Positions 9,476-17,712 of a stretch of DNA of 64,000 nucleotides are shown piece by piece. Position 1 is the first letter of the stretch, and every line of letters starts with the position of its first letter. Made by a program: the position numbers and the translations under genes. The notes under the pieces were generated by a model. That model did not search any database. It was not told the origin of the DNA and worked only from the letters and a program-made list of their open reading frames with translations. Source of the stretch: Sphaerimonospora mesophila NBRC 14179 = JCM 3151 (GTDB lineage: Bacteria > Actinomycetota > Actinomycetes > Streptosporangiales > Streptosporangiaceae); contig BCRI01000014.1 of assembly GCA_001552515.1 (NCBI GenBank), forward strand, positions 1-64,000, written 5' to 3'.

Positions 9476-10320
9476 GTCGTCTCGAAGACGTGGTCGTAGC
9501 ACTCGGCGCGGCGGTCGGTGACCGTGGTGGGCAGCTCGAGATGGTAGGCGCGGCTGGGCAGCAGCCCGGCTCCGCCGTACCGCTCCATGACCCGCAGCTG
9601 CGCGACGACGTCCTCACCCGCGTGGCGGGGCGGCACGCCGCGCCAGAAGTCGAAGCCCCCGCACTCCACCAGCCGGGCGTGGTCGTAGAGCACGCATCCG
9701 CCGATCCAGGCCACCTTGTACGGCTGCCACCCGACGTCACCCGCCCCGGCCTTCTCGGCCCCGGTCCTCTGTGCCCCGGTCTTCTGAGCGAGATGCAGGG
9801 GGTTGGCGGCGTTGTGCAGGGTGTGCCGCCGCCACGCCGGGCTCTCGCGCCGCACCCGCTCGGGCCGTACCTCGCCGTTCCATGGTTCGTACGGCGTCAG
9901 CTCATCGGGGCGTACGTCGTCCCGGTACGACAGGCCGTGCAGGGCGTAGCCAACGAAGCCGCAGCGCAGCCGCTCCATCGCGGCCAGCAGAACCTCCACG
10001 GCCTGCGGCTCCAGCCACACGTCGTCGTCCAGATAGAGCACCAGCCGCCGCTCGGCCCGGCCCAGCAGGAACGCCCGCTGTTCCGCCATCCCCCGGGGCG
10101 GGACGTGGCGGTGAAGCTCGACCGGCCGCTCCCGGTGGGAGAGGATCCGGATCGCCGCCGCCACCAGAGGGTCGTCGCCCACCGGGGTCTCCGACTGGTC
10201 GGAGATCACCACGCGGAACCCGGTGGCCGTCTGGGCGGCCAGGCCGGAGAGCGTGACCGAGAGCGCGCCGGGGCGGTCTCGGGTGGGCACCAGCACGTCC
10301 AGGTCTGACGGGGCGAACAT
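9472..10320 (-). CDS. Glycosyltransferase family 2
   Basis: 282 residues with a GT-A fold: 'VLVPTRDRPGALSVTLSGL' at the N-terminus, the metal/nucleotide-sugar motif 'LYLDDDVWLEPQAVE' in the middle, and an acceptor half ending in a His/Glu-rich region. A short Gly/Ala/Glu insertion ('TGAQRTGAEKAGAG') is low-complexity and probably a surface loop. It forms a coupled pair with the GT9 gene; the pair probably adds two consecutive sugars to an envelope polymer or a secreted glycolipid. The nearest upstream element is the terminator of the M28 peptidase gene. Confidence 0.88.
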   Translation of the reverse strand: MFAPSDLDVLVPTRDRPGALSVTLSGLAAQTATGFRVVISDQSETPVGDDPLVAAAIRILSHRERPVELHRHVPPRGMAEQRAFLLGRAERRLVLYLDDDVWLEPQAVEVLLAAMERLRCGFVGYALHGLSYRDDVRPDELTPYEPWNGEVRPERVRRESPAWRRHTLHNAANPLHLAQKTGAQRTGAEKAGAGDVGWQPYKVAWIGGCVLYDHARLVECGGFDFWRGVPPRHAGEDVVAQLRVMERYGGAGLLPSRAYHLELPTTVTDRRAECYDHVFETT

Positions 10321-10471
10321 GCGCGCCAGATACCCGTGAGGTCACCGGGCAAACGACCACCGCGACCCCACGGCGTGGCCGGAGTGTCCGGCCGTGATCA
10401 CCGGGCGGCCCGGCCTGCGACGGCCTTGCGAGCCGCTTGGACCGGTCGGGCCGAGCGGCTCGACAGGCGAA

Positions 10472-10495
10472 CGAGCCCCGATCTCTCGGGGCTCG
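10472..10495. terminator. Perfect 10-bp hairpin after the M28 peptidase gene
   Basis: Perfect inverted arms (10472-10481 and 10486-10495) around a TCTC loop, 38 bases past the peptidase stop and before the GT2 gene. It is a good candidate intrinsic terminator. Confidence 0.7.
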
Positions 10496-10532
10496 CTCTT
10501 CTCGGAACTCGTTCAGACCGGCTGGGTCGGCC

Positions 10533-12092
10533 CTATCGGGTGAGCCCGTGGCCGTGACCGTCGGCGGTGGAGGCGGACGTGACGACGGCGGACGCCGTAC
10601 GGGCGGTGGGCTGTGAGCCCTCGCCGGGCAGCTTACCCGCGTACGCGAACGTCACGGCGGCGGTGGCGATGGCGCCCAGGTTCAGTGCCAGCGCCTTGTC
10701 GCTGATGTTGGCGAGGGTGTCGCAGGCCTGGTGGTAACAGGGGTCGTAGGCCTGACCGGCGGTGCCGCCGAACATCTGCTGCTCCTCGGCGGTCTTGATG
10801 CCCTCGGCGCCGGTGAACAGGCCACCGGACGGAATGCCCGCCTCGATGAAGGGCCCGTAGTCGGACCGGCCGTCGAAGTCGGTGCCGACGTACTTCTGAC
10901 GCAGAGTCTTGAAGTACTTCTCGAAGACCTTCTCGATCTCGTCGGATCCGGCCGGACCGGCGGGTGCGCCCACGGCGTCCGAGTCGTCACCGTCGTAGAT
11001 CTTCAGCGCGTAGTTCGGCGAGCCGATCATGTCGAAGTTGAGGTACAGCTTGGTGTTGGCGAGCTCCTGCGCCGGCAGGTTCGCGACGTAGTGCTCGGCG
11101 CCGAGCAGGCCCAGCTCCTCTGCGCTCCAGAAGGAGAAGCGCAGCTTGTTCTTCGTGGGGACCTTGCCGAGTGCCTTCGCGACCTCGAGAATCGCGGCGC
11201 TGCCGGAGCCGTTGTCGTTGATGCCCGGCCCGGCGAGCACGCTGTCGAGGTGGGCGCCGAGGTGGACGACCCTCTTCGCGTTCCCCCACTTGGAGTCCGC
11301 GATGACGTTGTGCGTGGTCCGTATCTCGCTGATGGTGTCCGCCTTGAGCCGGACGACGGTCCCGGCGGCCGCGAGCTCCTGACCGGTGGCGAAGCTCGCG
11401 CCCACCACGGGGATCTTGACCGTCGGCTCGCCCAGGGTGCCGTTGAGCGTCTCGGCCCGGCCCTCCTGGCCCTCGTTGAAGATGATGGCCCCGGCCGCAC
11501 CCGCGGCCTGCGCGTTCTCCGCCTTCTCCTGGAAGGAGCAGGTGCCGCGCTGGAGCAGGGCGATGTTGCCGGGCGTGAAGCCGGCGAAGTCGGCGGCTTC
11601 ACAGCCGGAGGTGGAGGAGTTCGGCTCGCCCGGCGGCAGGGCGAGGTCGATGTTCTGTACGGGAGCCGTCACGTCGCCGGCCCCGGAGTAGGTCATGGTG
11701 GCGAAGTCACCGACGGAGCTGCCGTCGGGGGGAGTGGGCGCGTAGGTCTTGGGGGTGGGGGCGGTGCGCTGCAGCACACCGGTGGAGTTCTCCGAGAAGA
11801 AGGGGAACTGGAATGCCTGGAGTGTCACCGTGTAGCCGGCCTTCTTCAGCACGCCCGCCACGTAGTCGCGGGACGCGTCGTAGCCGGAGGTCCCGGCGGC
11901 CCGGTTGCCGCCGTTGGCATCGGCGATCTGCTGGAACTTCCGCAGGTGCTGCTTCACGCCCGATGCGACGACCGACTGGATCACTCGCCCGGGATCGGGG
12001 TCCGCGCTCGCAGGTGTCGCCAGCGCGAGAGGGAGCACGAGGGCGACGGCCGCGGTAGCGGCGCCGACCCCCTTGCCGAGGGTGAAGGGCAT
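10533..12092 (-). CDS. Secreted M28-family zinc aminopeptidase with PA domain
   Basis: 519 residues from an ATG at 12092 with GAAGGAG seven bases upstream. Residues 1-27 are a signal peptide. A protease-associated domain ('CEAADFAGFTPGNIALLQRG') is inserted before the catalytic core, which shows the M28 zinc motifs 'HLGAHLDSV', 'GINDNGSGSAAILE', 'WSAEELGLLGAEHYV' and 'YLNFDMIGSPN'. This is the architecture of Streptomyces griseus aminopeptidase S-type enzymes, which release N-terminal residues from peptides outside the cell. The C-terminus after about residue 480 is low-complexity Ser/Thr/Ala and is probably disordered. Monocistronic, with a hairpin terminator downstream. Confidence 0.93.
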   Translation of the reverse strand: MPFTLGKGVGAATAAVALVLPLALATPASADPDPGRVIQSVVASGVKQHLRKFQQIADANGGNRAAGTSGYDASRDYVAGVLKKAGYTVTLQAFQFPFFSENSTGVLQRTAPTPKTYAPTPPDGSSVGDFATMTYSGAGDVTAPVQNIDLALPPGEPNSSTSGCEAADFAGFTPGNIALLQRGTCSFQEKAENAQAAGAAGAIIFNEGQEGRAETLNGTLGEPTVKIPVVGASFATGQELAAAGTVVRLKADTISEIRTTHNVIADSKWGNAKRVVHLGAHLDSVLAGPGINDNGSGSAAILEVAKALGKVPTKNKLRFSFWSAEELGLLGAEHYVANLPAQELANTKLYLNFDMIGSPNYALKIYDGDDSDAVGAPAGPAGSDEIEKVFEKYFKTLRQKYVGTDFDGRSDYGPFIEAGIPSGGLFTGAEGIKTAEEQQMFGGTAGQAYDPCYHQACDTLANISDKALALNLGAIATAAVTFAYAGKLPGEGSQPTARTASAVVTSASTADGHGHGLTR

Positions 12093-12323
12093 TGGGCTCT
12101 CCTTCGGGTCCAATGTCTGGAAAGTCCCCCGTGGTGGTACTGATCGGGAAACGTAGCTGCTGTCAAGCCATCCGTGAAGGGCTGTCAGCATCCCTCGTCC
12201 CAGTCGTTATGGAGATCGGCCGGGGACGCTCGTCCGCTTGAGGGAAGCTTGTATAGTTTTGCACTCTATGTCGGTTTTTGCGGCTGACTCTCAGCTGCTT
12301 TCCAGGAAGCATCGGTAACTTGG

Positions 12324-13247
12324 GTGGGCATGGCATGGCACCGCAAGGTCAATAATGCGCTGGTCAGATACACGGGAATCCAGGTCAAACGAGTAGGGAA
12401 AGTGGGGTCGGCGTCCCCGGCGGCGGTCTCTCCCGCCGTACCGGGAAAAGCCCAGGTCCAGAACCCGCCCGACGAGGTGGTCGTACGGCCGCCGGCCGAC
12501 CCGCGAAACGACCGGCTGCTGGACTCACCGATCTTCATCATCTCTCCCGTGCGGTCGGGGTCGACCCTGCTGCGCTCGATTCTGAACGCTCACTCACAAC
12601 TTCATGCCCCGCATGAGTTGCACGTGCGCCGGCTGAGCGTGGGGTTCGGCACCCCACTGGCGGAGCGGGCGATGGCGGCGCTCGGCCACAACCAGGCCGA
12701 TCTCGAGCACCTGCTGTGGGATCGGGTGCTGCACCGCGAGCTCACCCGCAGCGGCAAGCGCTTCATCGTGGACAAGACGCCCGCCAACGCCTTCGCCTAC
12801 CAGCGCATCGCCACCTGCTGGCCGGACGCGAGGTACATCTTCCTGCTGCGCCATCCCGCCTCCATCGCCGCCTCCTGGCACGAGGCGAGCCCGGAGAAGC
12901 GGACCTACGACGAGGCGGTGGCCGACGCCCTGCGGTACATGAAGGCGGTGCAGCGGGCGAGGAAGGCGCTGACCGGCCACACCGTGCGCTACGAGGACCT
13001 GACCGAGGATCCCGAGCGGGAGACCCGGGCCATCTGCGAGTTCCTCGGCATCCCCTGGGAGCCGGGGATGCTGGAGTACGGCGAGCAGGCGGTGCTGCAG
13101 AAGGGACTCGGCGACTGGAAGGACAAGATCCGCAGCGGCAGCGTGCAGCCCGGCCGCTCGCTGCCGGACCCTGACTCGGTCCCCGAGGCGCTGAAGTCCA
13201 TCTGCCGCAGCTGGGACTACCTGTCGAAGTCGGAGAGGCAGATATGA
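12324..13247 (+). CDS. Sulfotransferase family protein
   Basis: 307 residues from a GTG at 12324; an ATG two codons later (12330) is an equally possible start and neither has a strong ribosome site. PAPS-binding signatures are present: the 5'-phosphosulfate loop 'PVRSGSTLLRSIL' at about residue 74 and the 3'-phosphate strand 'FLLRHPASIAASW'; 'VRYEDLTEDPERET' is typical of the C-terminal half. It should move sulfate from PAPS to a hydroxyl of a sugar, lipid or peptide. The stop overlaps the start of a GT4 glycosyltransferase by four bases, so sulfation of a glycan made by the neighbouring transferases is the simplest reading. Confidence 0.88.
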   Translation: MGMAWHRKVNNALVRYTGIQVKRVGKVGSASPAAVSPAVPGKAQVQNPPDEVVVRPPADPRNDRLLDSPIFIISPVRSGSTLLRSILNAHSQLHAPHELHVRRLSVGFGTPLAERAMAALGHNQADLEHLLWDRVLHRELTRSGKRFIVDKTPANAFAYQRIATCWPDARYIFLLRHPASIAASWHEASPEKRTYDEAVADALRYMKAVQRARKALTGHTVRYEDLTEDPERETRAICEFLGIPWEPGMLEYGEQAVLQKGLGDWKDKIRSGSVQPGRSLPDPDSVPEALKSICRSWDYLSKSERQI

Positions 13248-14464
13248 GCATCCGTTACCTGCTTCTGCACGCCTACGGTATGGGCGGCACGATCCGGACC
13301 GTGATCAACCAGGCGAACGCGATGGCCGAGTTCGGCCACGAGGTCGAGATCGTGAGCGTCGTACGGCGCCGCGACGAACCGCAGTTCCACATCGAGCCGA
13401 GCGTCAAGCTCACCGCGCTGGTCGACCAGCGGGACGGCGTGCGGTCCGACTCCCTCGGACGTCGCGTCTGGCGGCGGGTGCGCGGCAAGATCGTGCCCCA
13501 GGGGGAGTTCGCCGCGGGATACTTCACAGAACGGGTGGAGAAGGCCGTCATCGACTATGTCTCGTCACTGGACGGCGGCATCCTGGTCACCACCAGGCCG
13601 GCGCTGAACCTCATCGCGGCCCGCTGCGCCCCCGAATCGGTCGTGCGCGTGGCCCAGGAGCACATGAACCTCGCCGCCTATCCGGAGACGGTCCGTCAGG
13701 AGATCGCCCGGTACTACGGCAAGTTCGACGCCATAGCCGTACTGACCGCGACGAACCAGCGGGAGTATCAACGCCTGCTGCCGGACACGAAGATCGTGCG
13801 TATCCCCAACGCGGTCGACGTCGTGGACGGCGAGCCCACGCGCCAGGAGAACCCGGTCGTGATCGCCGCCGGCCGTCTCGTCCCGCAGAAGGGGTTCGAC
13901 CTGCTCATCCAGGCGTTCGCCCAGGTGGTCGGGCGGCACCCGGAGTGGCGGCTGCGCATCTTCGGCAGCGGCCCGAGACGGGACCGGCTGCGCGGGCTCA
14001 TCGACGAGTACGGCCTGAGCAAGCACGTCTCGCTCCGTGGCCGTACGAACCGGCTGCACGAGGAGCTGGCCGAGGCGTCGATCTACGCGCTCAGCTCGCG
14101 CTTCGAGGGCCTGCCCATGGTGATGATCGAGGCGATGACCCACGCGCTGCCGATCGCCGCCTTCGACTGCCCGACCGGGCCCGGCGACGTGCTGACCCAC
14201 GAGGTCGACGGGCTCGTCGTTCCGCCCAAGGACGTCGACGCGCTCGCGGCCGCCCTCGACCGGCTCATGTCCGACCGGGACCTGCGGGTACGGCTGGGCA
14301 CGGCGGCGGCGATCACCGCCAGGGGGTACGGCCGCGGCGCGGTCATGCCGCTCTGGGAGAACCTCTTCACCGAGCTGTCGGCGACCAAAACCCCCACCAC
14401 CACCCCCGTGATCTTGCAAAAGCTCGCAGAGAAGGCCCGTGGCCTGCCCAGACTCCCCTCGTGA
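13244..14464 (+). CDS. Glycosyltransferase family 4
   Basis: 406 residues, ATG overlapping the sulfotransferase stop. GT-B retaining transferase: N-terminal 'HAYGMGGTIRTVINQANAM', donor-domain start 'AAGRLVPQKGFDLLIQAF', 'RIFGSGPRRDRL' and the E-x7-E signature region 'SRFEGLPMVMIEAM'. Probably adds a sugar to an envelope or capsular glycan. The last 20 codons and the stop codon itself are contributed by the palindromic repeat array that begins at 14407: the stop TGA lies inside the second repeat copy. The repeats have therefore probably extended or replaced the original C-terminus. Confidence 0.9.
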   Translation: MSIRYLLLHAYGMGGTIRTVINQANAMAEFGHEVEIVSVVRRRDEPQFHIEPSVKLTALVDQRDGVRSDSLGRRVWRRVRGKIVPQGEFAAGYFTERVEKAVIDYVSSLDGGILVTTRPALNLIAARCAPESVVRVAQEHMNLAAYPETVRQEIARYYGKFDAIAVLTATNQREYQRLLPDTKIVRIPNAVDVVDGEPTRQENPVVIAAGRLVPQKGFDLLIQAFAQVVGRHPEWRLRIFGSGPRRDRLRGLIDEYGLSKHVSLRGRTNRLHEELAEASIYALSSRFEGLPMVMIEAMTHALPIAAFDCPTGPGDVLTHEVDGLVVPPKDVDALAAALDRLMSDRDLRVRLGTAAAITARGYGRGAVMPLWENLFTELSATKTPTTTPVILQKLAEKARGLPRLPS

Positions 14465-14650
14465 TCTTGCAGAAACTCGCACAAGGGTCGGCCTGCCTGC
14501 GGTTTTACCATCCGTGATCTTGCAGTCGAAAGTGCAAGATCACGGATGATGTTCTCCCTGTTCGATGGGGATGCGTGCGAGTTTCTGCAAGATCACGGAA
14601 GGTGAATGTGCCGGTGGGAACGCCTTTCTGTCGGCAACTGCAAGATCACG
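14407..14650. repeat. Concentric array of six 12-bp repeats, three direct and three inverted, period 53 bp
   Basis: The 12-mer CGTGATCTTGCA occurs at 14407, 14460 and 14513; its reverse complement occurs at 14533, 14586 and 14639. Spacing is exactly 53 bases on both sides and all three pairs share one centre (14528.5). The central pair extends to a perfect 16-bp stem (14509-14524 with 14533-14548, 8-base loop), and the middle pair to a perfect 22-bp match (14460-14481 with 14576-14597). The array starts inside the 3' end of the GT4 gene and ends 19 bases before the stop of the convergent CopD-like gene. It could fold as a cruciform, act as a two-way terminator, or be a non-autonomous mobile palindrome. 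Confidence 0.9.
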
Positions 14651-14668
14651 CGGGTGGGGTGTGTGGGA

Positions 14669-15106
14669 TCAGGTGACGGGCAGGGCGGTGGCCAGCAGGA
14701 TGATGCCGACGGAGCCGACGAGCGAGGCGATGGCCATGGTGCGCGCGAACACGGCCATCCCCCGCCCGTTGGCCCAGCCGTGCAGCGTGGCCGCGACCAT
14801 GACGAGGACGAAGAGCAGCAGCTTGGCCGCGAGCGTCCGGCCATAGCCGGGATAGGTGAGCGACTCCCAGGTGACGCCCTTGTGCACGGCCATGGCGATC
14901 CCGCTGGAGATCTGCACGGGCAGGAAGAACGCCCCCGTGAACATGCCGAAGCGGCGGCCGACCTCGCGGAGCACCCGGCCACGCTGGTCCGTCTCCAGCA
15001 GTCGCCGGGCCAGCGGGAGGACGACGAGCGAGACGGTGAGCTGCCCGCCGACCCACAGCGCCGCCGTCGTGACATGCAGGAAACGGATAACGGACCACCA
15101 GGTCAA
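14669..15106 (-). CDS. CopD-like four-helix membrane protein
   Basis: 145 residues. The TTG at 15106 is the start: it overlaps the stop of the NirK fusion (TTGA) and has GAGGTGA just upstream. Four membrane helices; the first carries 'FLHVTTAALWVGGQL' and the second half 'FFLPVQISSGIAMAV' and 'LHGWANGRGMAVF', the pattern of CopD/YtfE-type integral proteins with intramembrane His residues that may bind copper or haem. As the last gene of the nitrite reductase operon it may supply copper to, or help anchor, the copper enzyme. Family assignment is by resemblance. Confidence 0.78.
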   Translation of the reverse strand: MTWWSVIRFLHVTTAALWVGGQLTVSLVVLPLARRLLETDQRGRVLREVGRRFGMFTGAFFLPVQISSGIAMAVHKGVTWESLTYPGYGRTLAAKLLLFVLVMVAATLHGWANGRGMAVFARTMAIASLVGSVGIILLATALPVT

Positions 15107-17712
15107 CGGGTCACCTCGAAGATGCCGTGCGCACCGGCCTCGCCGTGGCGCATGTCATGGTCGACGAAAGGATAGTGACCGGGCTCGGGGAAGACGGTCT
15201 CCACGAAACCGCCCTGGGCCGCGGCCAGATCGAGCACCTGGGAGCCGCCGTCGTCACCGGGACGGAGCAGATAGGCGCCCTCCTTGTAGACGGTGTCGAA
15301 CTGCGCGCCCACGATGTGGAAGGCCGTGCCCGAGGACGGACCGGCGGCGACCACCCACACCCGGACCCGCTCGCCCGGGCGGGCGGTCAGCGGAGCGTGA
15401 TCATAACCGGCGGCCGTGCCGTTGAACATCCAGGCGTCCGGCCTGCCGTCGTGCATCTTGCGGACCTGTCCGGTGCTGCCCGGCTCCCCGAGGTACAGCT
15501 CGCCCTGCACGAGCACGTACTCCCGATCGACCTTGGCCAGGCCCGGCGGATCGATGATGACCGCGCCGTACATGCCGTTGGCGATGTGCTGGAGCATCGG
15601 CATGGTCGAGCAGTGATAGAGCCACGCTCCGGCGCGCTCGGCCCGGAACCGGTAGGTGAGGCGCTCGCCGGGCTGGATGGTCCGCATCGGCACGTCGGGC
15701 GCGAGTGACCCGGCGTGGAAGTCGATGCCGTGTCCCATCGTGTCGTCGTTGATCAGCGTGATCGTGAACACGTCGCCGACCTTGCCCCGCAGCACGGGCC
15801 CCGGGACCGTGCCGCCGAAGGTCCACATCCGCTGCCGCACCCCGGGCGCGACCTCGATCTCCTTCTGGACCGCGCGGATCTCGACCTTGTGCTCGGTGGC
15901 GCCGGGCGCCGGGCGCAGGGTCGCGTCGTACGGACGCCATCCCGGGCTCATCGAAGCGGCCAGGTTGAGCGGGCCGCTCGCGGCGTGATCCATGTGATCC
16001 ATCGGCGCGGATCCGGGCTCCTCGCCGGACCCGGTCCCGCCCTCGGATCCGGCGACGGCGCCGGCGACCTCGATGCGCATGGTCATGCCGGCCGCGCGGT
16101 GGCCCGGGACCGTGCACCAGCCGTCGACCGGGCCGGTGAGCGGGGGCACTTCGAGCGTCGCGGTCTGCCCGGGGCCGAGCATCGGGGTCTGCTGGCCGGT
16201 GGCGAGGCGCAGGTCGTGCTGCTGGGCGTCCCGGTTGGTCACCCGCAGCACGAGCCGGGTGCCCGGAGACGCCTTGATCGTCGCCGGGCTGATCCGCATG
16301 CCGACCAGGGTGACCTCCACCGTCTGTACGCCCGTGCCGACCTGGGTGGTGACCCCGGCGCCGCCCTGCGTCGTGACCCCCGGCCCGCCGCTGAGCGCGA
16401 CGGCGACGGCCACCGCCGTGGCCAGCGCGCCGACCACCACGCCCCCAATGGACGGCGAGACGCGCGGGCCGCGCGCCCGGAACACGGTGACGGCGGCGAG
16501 CAGGACGAAGGCCCCCAGCGCGGCCAGCACGAGCGCCCACGCGACCTGCGACACCCGGGCGGGCACGGGCAGCACGACCAGCGGCACCGCGATGTTCACC
16601 ATGATCAGCCGGATGATCCAGCCTCGTTCCAGCAGCGCGGCGTTCCGCTTGAGCGCGGCCGGTCCGCCGCCGAGCACCACGGGCAGGAGGAAGGTCAGCG
16701 CGCCGAGGAGGGTCTGCCCGACGAAGCCCACCAGGATGAACGGCACCAGCGGTTCGAGGTCGTCCGCCACCTGGTCGGCGGCGCGGGTGGCCACCACGGA
16801 CAGATCGGTGAGCACGGCCACGATGAACCACACTGTGCCGGCGGCGAGCATCCACGCGGCCGGCGTGTGCGGCCGCCGGCGCCGTGCCGTACGGAGGAAC
16901 GGCACGAGCGCGAGCGCGGCCGCCGCGGCGTACAGCAGCAGTCCGGCCACCGCCACCCAGCGGGCTCCGGCCAGGAATCCGCCCACCGTCACAGCGAGGC
17001 CGGGCGCGGCCAGGCGTAGCGAGCGGCGGGCGATCATGTCGCTCCCGTCCGCGACCTGGGTGCGCAGCACCGTGGGCCAGAAGGTGAACAGCGTGCCCAG
17101 CACGGCCAGGCCGACCCAGCCGAGCAGGTTGATGTGGATGTGCGCGGCCTCCAGTCGCGTGGTGCCGATGCCCGGCGGCCATCCGGCGAGCATCAGCCCG
17201 CCCAGTGTCCCCCCGGCGACGAGCGCGACTCCCGCGCAGATGTACCAGGCGACCACGTGTGCGAACCGACCGCCGAGTGCCCGCCTCGTCCACGCGGCGA
17301 GGATCCCCACGTGCCAGCCGACCACGCCGACCACGATCACCGCCCCGGCGACGCCGAGGTGGACGGGGCCGTAGGAGCCGCCGTAGAGCACCGACAGCAC
17401 GCCGGTGTTCAGGGCGGCGAGCCGGACCGGGCGCACCCAGGGCGCCGGCTCGCTGTGGCGCAGCAGCGCGATCGCGAAGTGCTCGGTCCAGGTCACGATG
17501 GCGTTGGTCACCGCGCCGAGCAGGAACACGTGAATCGCCAGCCACTCGGGAGCCGGCAACCGGACGTGCGTGAGCGCGGCGACACCCGCCAGCGCGAGCC
17601 AGGCCAGCACGACCGCGTTGGCCAGCGCATGCCAGGACGCGCGCGAACGGCGCTGCGTAGGTGGCGTCGGCCGGGGGCCCGGGGCTCCGATGCGCACATC
17701 GACCGATGTCAT
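15103..17712 (-). CDS. nirK: Fusion: polytopic membrane domain, cupredoxin and copper nitrite reductase (NirK-like)
   Basis: 869 residues, ATG at 17712 overlapping the upstream stop. Residues 30-445 hold about 12 membrane helices with intramembrane His ('HIHINLLGWVGLAVLGTLF'), reminiscent of NnrS or haem-copper oxidase subunit I folds. Residues 466-549 form a cupredoxin with a complete type 1 site (H499, C533, H538, M543). Residues 600-869 are a two-domain copper nitrite reductase: type 1 ligands H661, C701, H709, M714; type 2 ligands H666, H700, H799; catalytic D664 and H772. All residues needed to reduce nitrite to nitric oxide are present. The added cupredoxin could be a built-in electron donor and the membrane part a quinol or haem entry point. 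Family-level motifs are seen; electron route is inference. Confidence 0.9.
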   Translation of the reverse strand: MTSVDVRIGAPGPRPTPPTQRRSRASWHALANAVVLAWLALAGVAALTHVRLPAPEWLAIHVFLLGAVTNAIVTWTEHFAIALLRHSEPAPWVRPVRLAALNTGVLSVLYGGSYGPVHLGVAGAVIVVGVVGWHVGILAAWTRRALGGRFAHVVAWYICAGVALVAGGTLGGLMLAGWPPGIGTTRLEAAHIHINLLGWVGLAVLGTLFTFWPTVLRTQVADGSDMIARRSLRLAAPGLAVTVGGFLAGARWVAVAGLLLYAAAAALALVPFLRTARRRRPHTPAAWMLAAGTVWFIVAVLTDLSVVATRAADQVADDLEPLVPFILVGFVGQTLLGALTFLLPVVLGGGPAALKRNAALLERGWIIRLIMVNIAVPLVVLPVPARVSQVAWALVLAALGAFVLLAAVTVFRARGPRVSPSIGGVVVGALATAVAVAVALSGGPGVTTQGGAGVTTQVGTGVQTVEVTLVGMRISPATIKASPGTRLVLRVTNRDAQQHDLRLATGQQTPMLGPGQTATLEVPPLTGPVDGWCTVPGHRAAGMTMRIEVAGAVAGSEGGTGSGEEPGSAPMDHMDHAASGPLNLAASMSPGWRPYDATLRPAPGATEHKVEIRAVQKEIEVAPGVRQRMWTFGGTVPGPVLRGKVGDVFTITLINDDTMGHGIDFHAGSLAPDVPMRTIQPGERLTYRFRAERAGAWLYHCSTMPMLQHIANGMYGAVIIDPPGLAKVDREYVLVQGELYLGEPGSTGQVRKMHDGRPDAWMFNGTAAGYDHAPLTARPGERVRVWVVAAGPSSGTAFHIVGAQFDTVYKEGAYLLRPGDDGGSQVLDLAAAQGGFVETVFPEPGHYPFVDHDMRHGEAGAHGIFEVTR

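Noticed and set aside
14407-14650. CRISPR array
   Set aside because: Repeats are only 12-22 bp, switch orientation halfway, and there are just three per side with no cas genes.
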